A stretch of 64,000 nucleotides of DNA from positions 24,110 through 88,109 of the forward strand of contig CALBNP010000136.1 of assembly GCA_937896505.1 (NCBI GenBank), in the 5' to 3' direction. Within the stretch, counting starts at the first letter, position 1. Each line of letters begins with the position of its first letter. This DNA comes from an uncultured Bacteroidales bacterium. GTDB lineage: Bacteria; Bacteroidota; Bacteroidia; Bacteroidales; F082. Positions 1 to 8,378 of the stretch are shown piece by piece. A model generated the notes under the pieces. It was not told where the DNA came from. It worked only from the letters and a program-made list of their open reading frames with translations, and ran no database searches. The position numbers and the translations under genes were made by a program.

Positions 1-1593
1 TCCAACAGGACTATCGCCTATAACCTTCTTTGCTTATTCAGAGAGAAATATCCTGAGTGGTTTGTGGAGAAAAAGACACCAGATGGCGTTGCTGTGACTG
101 ATGAAGAACTGAAGAAACTGAAGCCTATGCCCTTTATGGCTATGGTGGCCAGCGTGGGAAGCAATGACCCGGCAGAGATGTATAACTATCTTGGCGGTGT
201 CAAGAACAATGCCAGAAATAAGGACTATGGAGAAGCCTTTAAGGCGGAAAAGTCCAATTTCCGTATTGTCGTGGTGGTGGATATGTGGATAACAGGTTTT
301 GATGTTGAGCCATTGACCTACATGTATAATGACAAGCCGTTGCAGAAGCATCTGCTCATCCAAACCATTAGCCGCGTGAACCGCAAGTACCCGGGCAAAA
401 AATACGGCATGATCGTTGACTATATTGGCATCCGTGACAATATGCGTGTGGCCGTGAAGATGTATGGCGGCGACAACAGCGTTGCGCCTACGGCGGATGA
501 TGTTGAGCAAGGCACGATTATTTTCAGGGAGGAGCTGGAGATATTGAAGAGAATGTTTGCGGGTTATGACCTCGCGCCATTCCTGAACCCAGATACCGAC
601 CCGATTGACAGATATACCCTGCTGGCCAAGGCAGCCGAATTTGTGTTTTCTTCAACAGAAGAAATGAATTCGGAAGGTGAAAATGGCAAGGGACCTAAAA
701 AGGTGACATTCAAGACATATTTCCTGCAATCGGTCAAACGATTGCGGGTTGCTTACGACATTTGTCAGCCGTCGGGAGAGCTTGGTGAGGAAGAATCAGC
801 ACTGGCACAATGTTTCATGGCTATTGCAGGATTTGTCCGCAAGATGAATGGAACGAGCGATATAGATGCAGAGACAATGAACCGTAAGGTTGCGGTCATG
901 GTTGAAGAGGCGTTGAAATACAATAAGGTTGAGAGCGTTCTCGAAGAGGGACAAACGGAAGACATCATTAGTCCGGAGTATTATGAATCGCTTGAAGATG
1001 TTCCGATGCCCGCATCGAAGCTGGAACTGCTTATCAAGTTGCTGAAGAAACAGATTCGGGAGTATGGCCGCACCAATGGCGTGGAGGCGAAGAAGTTCCA
1101 GGAGCTGTTGGAACAGACCATCAAACAATACCACGAAAGGCGTAAGCACCTCAGTGCAAGTGAGGCAGGAAAGACACAGGAAGAAGCCGTGGAAGACATC
1201 GTGAAGAATGCCACCGAGCAAGCCTTGTCGATTCTGAAGTCACTGAACGAAAGCAAAGAGAGTTTCCGCAAATTAGGTCTTACCTTTGAGGAGAAATCGT
1301 TTTACGACATTTTGATGTCACTTCGAGACCAGTATGATTTTGAGTATGGCGAAGACAAACTTGTTGACGGGGTTATGGTGAACGACAAATGCCGGATTCT
1401 GGCGAAGAAGGTGAAAGAGATTATCGATACGAAGTCGTCGTTTGCCGATTGGCTGAACAATCAGAATGTCAGAAACTCGCTGAAGTTGGATATTAAGATT
1501 TGCTTGGTGAAGAATGGCTATCCACCGCAATATAGTCCTGAGGTTTTCAACAAGGTGATGGAGCAGGTGGAGAATTTTGAGGAGAATGGGTGA
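1..1593 (+). CDS. hsdR: Type I restriction enzyme R subunit, C-terminal part (5' end outside window)
   Basis: The reading frame is open from the first base, so the gene begins upstream of the window; about 530 codons remain. The residual N-terminal part carries the late helicase motifs of HsdR: DMWITGFD followed by YNDKPLQKH, then QTISRVNR (motif VI arginines) and GMIVDYIGI. In HsdR these belong to the second RecA-like lobe of the translocase that couples ATP hydrolysis to DNA movement before cleavage. The remaining ~370 residues are the helical C-terminal region that contacts the methylase core. The endonuclease domain and the hsdM/hsdS partners would lie to the left and cannot be seen. No frameshift is visible in the part present. 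Family assignment is confident; whether the whole system is intact is unknown. Confidence 0.88.
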   Translation, partial: SNRTIAYNLLCLFREKYPEWFVEKKTPDGVAVTDEELKKLKPMPFMAMVASVGSNDPAEMYNYLGGVKNNARNKDYGEAFKAEKSNFRIVVVVDMWITGFDVEPLTYMYNDKPLQKHLLIQTISRVNRKYPGKKYGMIVDYIGIRDNMRVAVKMYGGDNSVAPTADDVEQGTIIFREELEILKRMFAGYDLAPFLNPDTDPIDRYTLLAKAAEFVFSSTEEMNSEGENGKGPKKVTFKTYFLQSVKRLRVAYDICQPSGELGEEESALAQCFMAIAGFVRKMNGTSDIDAETMNRKVAVMVEEALKYNKVESVLEEGQTEDIISPEYYESLEDVPMPASKLELLIKLLKKQIREYGRTNGVEAKKFQELLEQTIKQYHERRKHLSASEAGKTQEEAVEDIVKNATEQALSILKSLNESKESFRKLGLTFEEKSFYDILMSLRDQYDFEYGEDKLVDGVMVNDKCRILAKKVKEIIDTKSSFADWLNNQNVRNSLKLDIKICLVKNGYPPQYSPEVFNKVMEQVENFEENG

Positions 1594-1680
1594 GAGAGGG
1601 GAAATGTGAGTATGTGTGTGCAATGCCACCATACTCAACGTGTTGTGCGTGTGGAAACCTTCCTGTGCGCAAAAGTAGCG

Positions 1681-1799
1681 ATTTATCGGAATTTAAAAAT
1701 ATAAAATTCAATATTTATCGGAGTTTATAAGTGTAAAATCGACGATTTATCGGAATTTAAACGCAAAAAATCTTGTATTTATCGGAATTTAACTATCTT
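1681..1799. repeat. Tandem 32-bp repeat, four copies
   Basis: The core ATTTATCGGAATTTAA (one copy has GAGTTTAT) starts at 1681, 1713, 1745 and 1777, exactly 32 bp apart; the 16 bp between cores are AT-rich and less conserved. The array sits directly upstream of a truncated ATPase reading frame. The spacing equals about three helical turns, which would place bound proteins on one DNA face. It is not a CRISPR: the spacers are short and similar to each other. Confidence 0.85.
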
Positions 1800-1824
1800 A
1801 TGCACGGCATAAACGATTGCTGAT

Positions 1825-2037
1825 ATGGTTAATGAAAATGTTATATTTCAGGTACTTGCAGAGCAAAAGGAAGAAACAAAGAATTACGACACTCAAAAAT
1901 GGGTTTCCCGCAAAGAGGAATCGTTGTTTGAGTTCGACAGCAAGTTGGCACTTGCGCAACAAACGTGGATATGTGGAAAGTCTGTTGGAAGCCATATAAT
2001 TTCGCGAATTATTTGTTTGGATTTTGTCAGAAAATAG
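1825..2037 (+). pseudogene. Truncated N-terminus of an AAA-ATPase (DUF4143 type) remnant
   Basis: An ATG at 1825 opens 70 codons. The first ~42 residues (beginning MVNENVIFQVLAEQKEE and including SRKEESLFEFDSKLA) look like the N-terminus of Bacteroidota AAA_14/DUF4143 ATPases, where the next residues would lead into the Walker A loop. Here the similarity stops at about base 1950 and the frame runs into unrelated sequence and then into the 33-bp repeats of the next gene, ending at 2037. No P-loop is present, so it cannot be an ATPase. I infer a deletion that removed almost the whole gene and left its 5' region and upstream repeat array. The family call rests on memory of related N-termini and is moderate. 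Confidence 0.45.
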
Positions 2038-2096
2038 CAAATTATTTGTTTGGATTTTGTCAGAAAATGGCGAATTATTTGTTTGGATTTTGTCAA
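2007..2096. repeat. Tandem 33-bp repeat, three copies
   Basis: AATTATTTGTTTGGATTTTG begins at 2007, 2040 and 2073, 33 bp apart, followed in each by TC and an A-rich stretch. The third copy runs into the promoter of the intact ATPase gene and may supply its -33 TTTG (2082-2085). The repeats can be read as an 11-residue peptide repeat in frame with that gene, but they lie upstream of the -7 box and are therefore taken as non-coding. Confidence 0.85.
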
Positions 2097-2102
2097 AAAA
2101 CG

Positions 2103-2110
2103 TATTTTTG
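2103..2110 (+). promoter_or_regulatory. -7 box TATTTTTG for the AAA-ATPase
   Basis: Matches TAnnTTTG and lies 21 bp before the ATG at 2132. This position argues against the longer open frame that begins at 2024, since that start would be upstream of the transcript. Confidence 0.7.
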
Positions 2111-2131
2111 CAAAATCAAAATCAAGTAATT

Positions 2132-3505
2132 ATGTATTACGAAAGGATAATTGACAAATATCTATGGGAATGGGCAGGCGCAGAAAGCCATAAACCGCTT
2201 CTGCTAAGAGGTGCCAGACAGACGGGAAAATCAACAGCCGTAAGGCATTTGGGCGAGCGTTTTGATACTTATGTGGAGATTAACTTTGAGAAGCGCCCAA
2301 CTTACAAAGACCTGTTCGCCAAGGATCTCGACATCAAAAGAATCCTTCCGCTTTTGTCGGTGATGAGCAGGAAGACCATTGCCCCCGGCAAAACCTTGTT
2401 GTTCCTTGATGAAATACAAGAATGCCCTAATGCAATAATGGCGTTACGTTATTTTTGGGAGGACATGCCAGAACTCCATGTAGTGGCCGCTGGATCTCTC
2501 TTGGAATTTGCCTTGGACGAACTGCCAACTTTCGGTGTCGGCCGCATCCATTCGATGTATATGTATCCAATGACATTCGACGAGTTTCTTATGGCCAATG
2601 GTGAACATTTGTTGCTGAATGAACGGAACAACGCTTCCGCTTCCAATCCACTCGATGAAACTGTGTGCGTAGAGCTAATTGATTATTTGCGTACTTATAT
2701 GCTTGTCGGTGGCATGCCTGAAAGTGTCGCTAAATGGGTTGAGACACACGATTTCAACCAATGCCAACAAGTTCAAGATGATATTTTGACTGGTTATGAG
2801 GATGATTTCCCAAAATATAGGAAAAAGGTTGATCCTCAACTGCTTCGCCAGACTTTGAGAAGTGTTGCAGTTCAGACATCTAGAAAGTTTGTGTATTCGC
2901 AGGTTCCTGGCGAATATAAATCTGCCGATATCAAAAAAGCACTTGAACTGCTCATGAAGTCGGGTATCGTTATCCCCGTTACTCATTCAAATGCCAACGG
3001 ATTGCCTTTGGGGAACGAAATCGAGCAAAGTTTCCGAAAAATGCTATTGCTTGACACGGGTCTGATGCTTCGTTTGATGAATATGGCGATGGGCAATACA
3101 GAGGAAATAACGACTCAAATCCTTACTTCGTCAGCGGCTGATTTGGTAAATAAAGGAGTCGTTTCGGAAATGTTGGTTGGCCTTGAATACCTTCATTATC
3201 AAACTCCCAACATGCGCCATGAGTTGTTCTATTGGGTGCGACAATCGAAGAATTCTTTGGCCGAAATTGATTATGTGATGCCATACAACTTAAAAGTGAT
3301 TCCCGTGGAAGTGAAGGCGGGAGTGCAAGGTGGGATGAAAAGTCTATGGGAATTCATGCGTGAAAAGAATCTTACCTACGCCGTAAGGTGTTCGCTTGAG
3401 AACTTCGGCAAGTTTGAATACGTTGACTCCAAAGCAGATGATGCTGTCAGGCAAGTGACGATATGCCCAATTTATTCAATTTCGCAAATGGGTCGCCTGT
3501 TGTGA
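2132..3505 (+). CDS. AAA+ ATPase with DUF4143 C-terminal domain
   Basis: A 457-residue protein of the ATP-binding AAA_14 plus DUF4143 family, common in multicopy in Bacteroidota, of unknown cellular role. Visible motifs: Walker A GARQTGKST (residues ~27-35), Walker B LLFLDEIQEC (~88-97), sensor-like VAAGSLLEFAL (~118-128), and near the C-terminus IPVEVKAGVQGG, which resembles the E-x-K part of a PD-(D/E)XK nuclease fold found in DUF4143. The start at 2132 is chosen because the promoter box is at 2103-2110; a frame open from 2024 would add a repeat-derived peptide. The neighbour upstream is a remnant of a related gene. The region is accessory and lies beside a restriction gene, but nothing in the sequence ties the two functionally. 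Confidence 0.85.
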   Translation: MYYERIIDKYLWEWAGAESHKPLLLRGARQTGKSTAVRHLGERFDTYVEINFEKRPTYKDLFAKDLDIKRILPLLSVMSRKTIAPGKTLLFLDEIQECPNAIMALRYFWEDMPELHVVAAGSLLEFALDELPTFGVGRIHSMYMYPMTFDEFLMANGEHLLLNERNNASASNPLDETVCVELIDYLRTYMLVGGMPESVAKWVETHDFNQCQQVQDDILTGYEDDFPKYRKKVDPQLLRQTLRSVAVQTSRKFVYSQVPGEYKSADIKKALELLMKSGIVIPVTHSNANGLPLGNEIEQSFRKMLLLDTGLMLRLMNMAMGNTEEITTQILTSSAADLVNKGVVSEMLVGLEYLHYQTPNMRHELFYWVRQSKNSLAEIDYVMPYNLKVIPVEVKAGVQGGMKSLWEFMREKNLTYAVRCSLENFGKFEYVDSKADDAVRQVTICPIYSISQMGRLL

Positions 3506-3594
3506 TATAAAATTTGTCTTAACTTACTGACTAATATATCATGGCGACACATTTCATTTTAAATTTCGACTTTGATTGATTTTATTGGTGTCCG

Positions 3595-4758
3595 CTAAAA
3601 AAATGAGAATGAGTCTGCAAATCGAATGAGGTTGTCAATGCCTTGCGTCAGGACTTCTTTCGGCTGCGCGATGTTGATGCGTATGTAATTGTTCCATTCT
3701 TGGCCGAAATGCATGCCTGGGATGACGCCGGTTTGCGTGTTTTCGTAGAGCGCAAGACCGAAACGCAGGCCGTCGTTCCATTTTTCGGGCAATTTCGCCC
3801 AAATGAAATAGCCACCGTCGTTTTGCGGACAATCGAATCCTGCCTTCGCAAGCCGTTGATTGGCAAAATCATAGTTTTCAATAATGGTGTTCCTCAATTC
3901 ATTAATACAAGTCTCCGATTCAGGCAAATCAAGGAATTCGGCAATGGCTTGCTGCTGTGGCGCGGCAGATGATAGTCCGATGTAATCGTGGATGAAACTG
4001 ATTTGTGAAAAATGTTTTTCGTGGAAAAGAAAATAACCCACGCGCCAGCCTGTTATGGAAAATTTCTTCGAGAAACTGTTGACATAGAACACGTTGGGCG
4101 TAATTCGGTCAATAGGGTAGTAAGGGCGCTCTCCGTTGAAATATAATTCACTGTAAACGGAGTCTATAATCAGATATGAGCCGAACTCTTCGCACAAATC
4201 AATGAGGTAATTCAGTTTCTCCCTGCTGATGGTCTTGCCGTAAGGGTTGCCGGGCGAAGCAATGAAAATCAGGTTTATCTTGTTGCTGATAAAGAATTTG
4301 CGGAAATCGTCGTCATCGAAATAATTGTTCGGATTGACTTTATAGGTGCAATATTTGTTGCCGAAAATACGCGGCAGGTTGCTGTACGATTCGTAGGCGG
4401 GCGAGAAACTCATGGCGGTGAAATCCTTGCCGTGAATTGATTGCAAATAGGTGTAAATCAGCGAGACGGCTTCGGTAGCACCGCTGGTAATGAAAATCTT
4501 GGTGGAGTCGGCACGTTGCGCATATTTCTTGTCCAATTGCTGTAGCAAAAGGTGATTGCCGCAGCCAGGAGCGTATTGGTGAACGTTGGTGCGGCTGATG
4601 ACATCGGCGAAAATCTCCAATAGTTTCTCGGGTGGACGAAATCCGGGAATGCCTTGCGCAAGGTTCACGCCGCCTTTGAGTTTTATCATGTTGCTGAAAT
4701 AGCTGATCATCGAACCGGTGATGACCGGCAACTGCGTTTTGGTGTCGAGATAACTCAT
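3595..4758 (-). CDS. Class I/II pyridoxal-phosphate aminotransferase
   Basis: 387 residues, full length for fold-type I aminotransferases. The N-terminal NLAQGIPGFRPP motif, the cofactor-binding SGATEAVSLIYTYL, the SPGNPYGK asparagine motif, the IIDSVYSELYF aspartate/tyrosine pair, and NSFSKKFSITGWRVGYF with the Schiff-base lysine are all present; the final arginine that binds the substrate carboxylate is in YIRINIAQP. The sequence resembles the kynurenine/methionine aminotransferase group, so transamination of a large neutral amino acid such as methionine is likely, but the substrate cannot be fixed. It is a single gene with its own promoter, divergent from rpsA. The downstream 89-bp gap to 3506 contains nothing recognisable. 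Confidence 0.88.
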   Translation of the reverse strand: MSYLDTKTQLPVITGSMISYFSNMIKLKGGVNLAQGIPGFRPPEKLLEIFADVISRTNVHQYAPGCGNHLLLQQLDKKYAQRADSTKIFITSGATEAVSLIYTYLQSIHGKDFTAMSFSPAYESYSNLPRIFGNKYCTYKVNPNNYFDDDDFRKFFISNKINLIFIASPGNPYGKTISREKLNYLIDLCEEFGSYLIIDSVYSELYFNGERPYYPIDRITPNVFYVNSFSKKFSITGWRVGYFLFHEKHFSQISFIHDYIGLSSAAPQQQAIAEFLDLPESETCINELRNTIIENYDFANQRLAKAGFDCPQNDGGYFIWAKLPEKWNDGLRFGLALYENTQTGVIPGMHFGQEWNNYIRINIAQPKEVLTQGIDNLIRFADSFSFF

Positions 4759-4789
4759 AAAATGAAATGCTTATGTCGGGCAAAATTAG

Positions 4790-4797
4790 CAAAAATA
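4790..4797 (-). promoter_or_regulatory. -7 box for the aminotransferase
   Basis: On the minus strand this reads TATTTTTG, 31 bp before the ATG at 4758; a second match, TAATTTTG, lies at 4781-4788. Either could serve. Confidence 0.55.
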
Positions 4798-4882
4798 GTT
4801 TGGAGTATGTCGTCTCAAATGTGGCCGATGAATTAAAACTAAAATAATTGTCTGAATCAGTAAAAGTTACGAAAAAGTTTTG

Positions 4883-4890
4883 TATCTTTG
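4883..4890 (+). promoter_or_regulatory. -7 box TATCTTTG for rpsA
   Basis: Matches TAnnTTTG. Transcription from here gives a leader of about 125 nt before the rpsA ATG at 5019, much longer than the 15-20 nt typical in this window. Confidence 0.75.
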
Positions 4891-4901
4891 CAACCCGAAA
4901 T

Positions 4902-4985
4902 GAACCACAGTCCGGAATGATGGCAAACATCAGTGGTTCAATGAGATAAAATAAGTTTAACCTCCTCGCGGAGTGGCGTCCGGAA
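4902..4985 (+). ncRNA. Structured 5' leader of rpsA (candidate regulatory RNA)
   Basis: Three nested or serial helices can be read: GAACCAC (4902-4908) with GTGGTTC (4933-4939); inside it GATG (4919-4922) with CATC (4928-4931), loop GCAAA; and CTCC (4962-4965) with GGAG (4970-4973), loop TCGC. The palindrome TCCGGA occurs in the first element (4911-4916) and again at 4979-4984, so the two could pair with each other. Ribosomal protein S1 represses its own translation through its leader in E. coli; an analogous role here is an inference from position and structure. Confidence 0.55.
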
Positions 4986-5018
4986 CACAACGCGGGTACA
5001 ATCTTTTACAAAATTAAT

Positions 5019-6902
5019 ATGGCAGAAAACGAAAACATCATCAACGAGGCTATGCCAGCAGAAGAAAAGCCAGTTGAAAAAGCCCCTAAGGCTCCTAAGC
5101 AAAAACCAGTTCCAGCAGCAGATTTCGACTGGTCATCCTCACACAAGAAGTTCGACAACTACTCAGACGACGAGCGCGCTAAGCTCGAAGAAAAGTATGC
5201 CGGCACAATGAACCAAGTCGTCGATCACGACGTCATCGAAGGTACCATCGTCGCCATCACTTCACGCGAAGTGGTTGTCAACATTGGCTTCAAGTCAGAT
5301 GGTGTTATTCCGTCAGCAGAATTCCGTACCGAACCTAACATCAAGGTTGGCGACAAGGTAGAGGTTTACGTTGAAAACCAAGAAGGTGTCAACGGCCAAC
5401 TCGTGCTTTCACACAAGAAGGCTCGCCTCCTCAAGTCATGGGATCGCGTCAACGCAGCTTTCGAAAGCGGCGAAATCGTCAATGGTCTTGTCAAGAGCCG
5501 CACCAAGGGCGGTCTCATCGTCGATGTGTTTGGCCTCGAAGCCTTCCTTCCTGGCTCACAAATCGATGTCAAGCCTATCCGCGACTACGACGTATTCGTT
5601 GACAGCGTGATGGAATTCAAAGTCGTGAAGATCAACCAGGAATTCAAGAACGTGGTTGTCTCTCACAAAGCCCTCATCGAAGATGAACTCGAAGCCCAGA
5701 AGGCTGAAATCATCGGCAAGCTCGAAAAGGGTCAAGTCCTCGAAGGCGTGGTCAAGAACATCACCTCCTACGGCGTGTTCATCGACCTCGGTGGCGTTGA
5801 TGGTCTCATCCACATCACCGACCTCAGCTGGGGCCGCATCAACCACCCAGAAGAAGTCGTCACCTTGGACGAAAAGATCAAGGTCGTCATCCTCGACTTC
5901 GACGACAACAAGAAGCGTATCGCCCTCGGCCTCAAGCAACTCACCCCACATCCATGGGAAGCTCTCGATGCTAACCTCAACGTTGGCGACACCGTTAAGG
6001 GTAAGGTCGTCGTCGTTGCCGATTACGGCGCATTCGTCGAAATCGCTCCTGGCGTTGAAGGCCTCATCCACGTTTCGGAAATGTCGTGGTCACAACACCT
6101 CCGCACCGCTCAGGACTTCCTGAAGGTTGGCGACGAAGTGGAAGCCAAGATTTTGACTCTCGACCGCGAAGAACGCAAGATGTCACTCGGCATGAAGCAA
6201 CTCATGCCAGACCCATGGGCAAGCATCGCCGAACGTTATGCTATCGGTACCAAGCACACCGCTACCGTGCGTAACTTCACCAACTTCGGCATCTTCGTCG
6301 AACTCGAAGAAGGCGTCGATGGCCTGATCCACATCAGCGACCTCAGCTGGTCGAAGAAGATCAAGCACCCGGCTGAATTCACTAAGGTTGGCGAAACCAT
6401 CGAAGTCGTCGTCCTCGACGTCGATCAAGAAAACCGTCGCCTCAGCCTCGGCCACAAGCAACTCGAAGAAAATCCTTGGGATGTGTTTGAAACCGTGTTC
6501 ACCGTCGGTTCGATGCAACAAGGCACCGTCATCAACGCTTCTGACAAGGGCGTTCTCGTCTCATTGCAATATGGCGTCGAAGGCTTCTGCCCAAGCCGCT
6601 ACAGCAAGAAGGAAGATGGCAGCAACGCTAAGGTTGACGACACCCTCGAATTCAAGGTTCTTGAGTTCAACAAGGAATCGAAGAAGATCATCCTTGCTCT
6701 TCCACGCCCAGCAGCAGCCGAAGAGAAAGAAGCTCCTAAGTCAGCAGAAGAAAAGGCAGCCGACAAGGCCGCTAAGCAAGCCAAACGCGCTGTGAAACAA
6801 ATCAATGACACCATTGAACGCAGCACCCTCGGCGACCTCGACATCCTCGCTGGCCTGAAGGAAAACCTCGAAAAGGAAGAACAAGCCGCTAAAGGCGAAT
6901 AA
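5019..6902 (+). CDS. rpsA: 30S ribosomal protein S1
   Basis: 627 residues with six S1 (OB-fold) RNA-binding repeats beginning at about residues 75, 155, 247, 333, 420 and 507. Repeats 3-5 carry the full consensus YGVFIDLGGVDGLIHITDLS-like core; repeats 1, 2 and 6 are more divergent, as in other S1 proteins, where the first two dock on the ribosome and the later ones bind mRNA. An Ala/Lys/Pro-rich N-terminal extension (~40 residues) and a charged C-terminal tail rich in Ala, Lys and Glu flank them. The codon choice (CTC, ATC, GGC, AAG, GAA) is markedly more biased than in the neighbours, as expected of a highly expressed gene. Transcribed alone: own promoter at 4883, strong terminator at 6926. 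Confidence 0.96.
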   Translation: MAENENIINEAMPAEEKPVEKAPKAPKQKPVPAADFDWSSSHKKFDNYSDDERAKLEEKYAGTMNQVVDHDVIEGTIVAITSREVVVNIGFKSDGVIPSAEFRTEPNIKVGDKVEVYVENQEGVNGQLVLSHKKARLLKSWDRVNAAFESGEIVNGLVKSRTKGGLIVDVFGLEAFLPGSQIDVKPIRDYDVFVDSVMEFKVVKINQEFKNVVVSHKALIEDELEAQKAEIIGKLEKGQVLEGVVKNITSYGVFIDLGGVDGLIHITDLSWGRINHPEEVVTLDEKIKVVILDFDDNKKRIALGLKQLTPHPWEALDANLNVGDTVKGKVVVVADYGAFVEIAPGVEGLIHVSEMSWSQHLRTAQDFLKVGDEVEAKILTLDREERKMSLGMKQLMPDPWASIAERYAIGTKHTATVRNFTNFGIFVELEEGVDGLIHISDLSWSKKIKHPAEFTKVGETIEVVVLDVDQENRRLSLGHKQLEENPWDVFETVFTVGSMQQGTVINASDKGVLVSLQYGVEGFCPSRYSKKEDGSNAKVDDTLEFKVLEFNKESKKIILALPRPAAAEEKEAPKSAEEKAADKAAKQAKRAVKQINDTIERSTLGDLDILAGLKENLEKEEQAAKGE

Positions 6903-6925
6903 TCATCCTTGACGATAAATCAGGA

Positions 6926-6955
6926 AACCGCTTCCGTTTGGAGGCGGTTTTTTTT
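6926..6955 (+). terminator. Rho-independent terminator of rpsA
   Basis: AACCGCTTCC (6926-6935) pairs with GGAGGCGGTT (6940-6949) with one G-T wobble and loop GTTT, followed by a run of T to 6955. Confidence 0.9.
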
Positions 6956-6956
6956 A

Positions 6957-6964
6957 TACCTTTG
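6957..6964 (+). promoter_or_regulatory. -7 box TACCTTTG for the S4-domain gene
   Basis: Begins two bases after the T-run of the rpsA terminator. The possible -33 TTTG (6937-6940) lies in the terminator loop, so the terminator and the next promoter share DNA. The start codon is at 6983. Confidence 0.65.
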
Positions 6965-6982
6965 CCACGTAATTGACACGAC

Positions 6983-7207
6983 ATGAAAACGCAACGAATC
7001 ATTTTCGAACTCCGTGAAGGCGACGAGTTCATCCCGCTCATCCAACTGCTGAAAGCCGCTGGCGTGGTCGATACGGGCAGCGAAGCGCAAGAAGTGGTGA
7101 CCGCCGGCCTCGTGCTGCGCAATGGAGAGGTTGAAACACGCAAACGCGCCAAGATAACCACTGGAGAAATAATCCAACTGCAAAACATTGAAATCGAAGT
7201 AAAATAA
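6983..7207 (+). CDS. Small S4-domain RNA-binding protein (YbcJ-like)
   Basis: 74 residues consisting of little more than one S4 domain: FIPLIQLLKAAGVVDTGSEA, then VTAGLVLRNGEVETRKRAKI, the alpha-L turn and basic strand that in S4 domains bind structured RNA. Stand-alone proteins of this length are known as the YbcJ family; their RNA target is not established. The stop codon overlaps the start of the following phosphotransferase (TAATG, 7205-7209), so the two are probably translationally coupled, although no functional link is obvious. Confidence 0.85.
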   Translation: MKTQRIIFELREGDEFIPLIQLLKAAGVVDTGSEAQEVVTAGLVLRNGEVETRKRAKITTGEIIQLQNIEIEVK

Positions 7208-8286
7208 TGGAAACGAATACTTTACATACACTTCTCGATGTGGTTTCGCATTTCGTGGAACGAAACCAGGTAGCCGAAATCACTCCGTTGGGAAATGGCT
7301 TGATTAACGACACCTTCAAGGTGATGGTGCATGGCGACGAGAAGCCCCGCTATGTGCTGCAACGCATCAACAATGCGGTCTTCACCGATGTGGAAATGCT
7401 GCAACGTAACATCGAATTGGTGACTGGTCACCTGCGCTCGAAAGGCATCCTGACCTTGCATTTTCTGACAGCCGACACGGGTAAGACCTACATAAAGGAA
7501 GATGACAAGTATTGGCGCGTAATGGATTACATTCCTGATAGTTACACCTACGAGGCTATGACTCCGGAATATGCACGTTGTGCAGGACGGAAGTTCGGCG
7601 AATTTGAAGCCCAACTCACCGACTTGAAGGAACCCATCGGTGAAATCATTCCCGATTTCCACAACATCGAATTCCGTTTGCGTCAGCTCGACGAAGCCAT
7701 CGCTGCCAATCCTGTTGGCCGCATGAACAATCCGGAAGTGCAGTCGTATGTCGAAAAGATTAAGGCTGTTGCCGACGAAATGTGCATAGGAGAGAGGCTC
7801 TATCGTGAAGGCAAGTTGCCGAAACGCATCTGCCATTGCGACACCAAGGTGAACAACATGCTTTTCGACAAGGATGGTAATGTAATGTGTATCATCGATT
7901 TGGATACCATCATGCCGAGTTTCGTCTTCTCCGACTTTGGCGATTTCTTGCGCTCGGCAGCCAATACGGGTGCCGAAGACGACCCCGATTTGGACAACGT
8001 GCATTTCGACATGTCCATTTTCGAGGCTTTTGCGCAAGGCTATCTCGAAGGCGCCAAGTCGTTCTTGCTTCCCGTTGAAATCGAGCACCTTCCGTATGCC
8101 GCCATGCTGTTTCCTTACATGCAAGCCGTGCGTTTCTTCGCCGATTACATCAATAGCGACACCTATTATAAAATAAGGTATCCCGAACACAACATGGTTC
8201 GTACCCGTGCACAATGGAAACTCTTCGAAGAAGCCAAAGCCAAAAGTGGTGAAATGGCTGAGATTGTTAAGCGTTTTGCACTTTAA
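7207..8286 (+). CDS. Phosphotransferase of the APH/choline-kinase fold, N-acetylhexosamine kinase-like
   Basis: 359 residues. The catalytic loop ICHCDTKVNNMLFD gives the HxDxxxxN signature of APH-type kinases, and CIIDLDTIMP supplies the metal-binding aspartate. Upstream, GLINDTFKV is the nucleotide-loop region and YVLQRIN holds the conserved basic strand. Length and the DTKxNN / DLDT motifs are like those of N-acetylhexosamine 1-kinase (NahK) and the related mucin-associated MdsC group, which phosphorylate GlcNAc/GalNAc at C1 during host-glycan use. The substrate is inferred from that resemblance; choline or another sugar is possible. It overlaps the S4 gene by one base and is followed by a 345-bp non-coding stretch. 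Confidence 0.8.
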   Translation: METNTLHTLLDVVSHFVERNQVAEITPLGNGLINDTFKVMVHGDEKPRYVLQRINNAVFTDVEMLQRNIELVTGHLRSKGILTLHFLTADTGKTYIKEDDKYWRVMDYIPDSYTYEAMTPEYARCAGRKFGEFEAQLTDLKEPIGEIIPDFHNIEFRLRQLDEAIAANPVGRMNNPEVQSYVEKIKAVADEMCIGERLYREGKLPKRICHCDTKVNNMLFDKDGNVMCIIDLDTIMPSFVFSDFGDFLRSAANTGAEDDPDLDNVHFDMSIFEAFAQGYLEGAKSFLLPVEIEHLPYAAMLFPYMQAVRFFADYINSDTYYKIRYPEHNMVRTRAQWKLFEEAKAKSGEMAEIVKRFAL

Positions 8287-8378
8287 ATAAAGGCGATTAT
8301 TTACTATTTGACCCAGAAGCATATCATGTTAGTTAGCAAGTTATGTTGAACATTGACGAACTAGTTAGATTTAAGGAA

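Noticed and set aside
1681..2096. The 32- and 33-bp repeats as CRISPR arrays
   Set aside because: Units are directly tandem or separated by short similar AT-rich sequence, and there are no unique spacers or cas genes.
2024..2131. An N-terminal extension of the AAA-ATPase encoded by the 33-bp repeat
   Set aside because: It lies upstream of the -7 box, and the 11-residue peptide repeat is a by-product of a period divisible by three.
7222..8322. A 366-codon open frame antisense to the phosphotransferase
   Set aside because: It mirrors a gene with intact kinase motifs, shows no recognisable domain, and such frames arise from codon bias.
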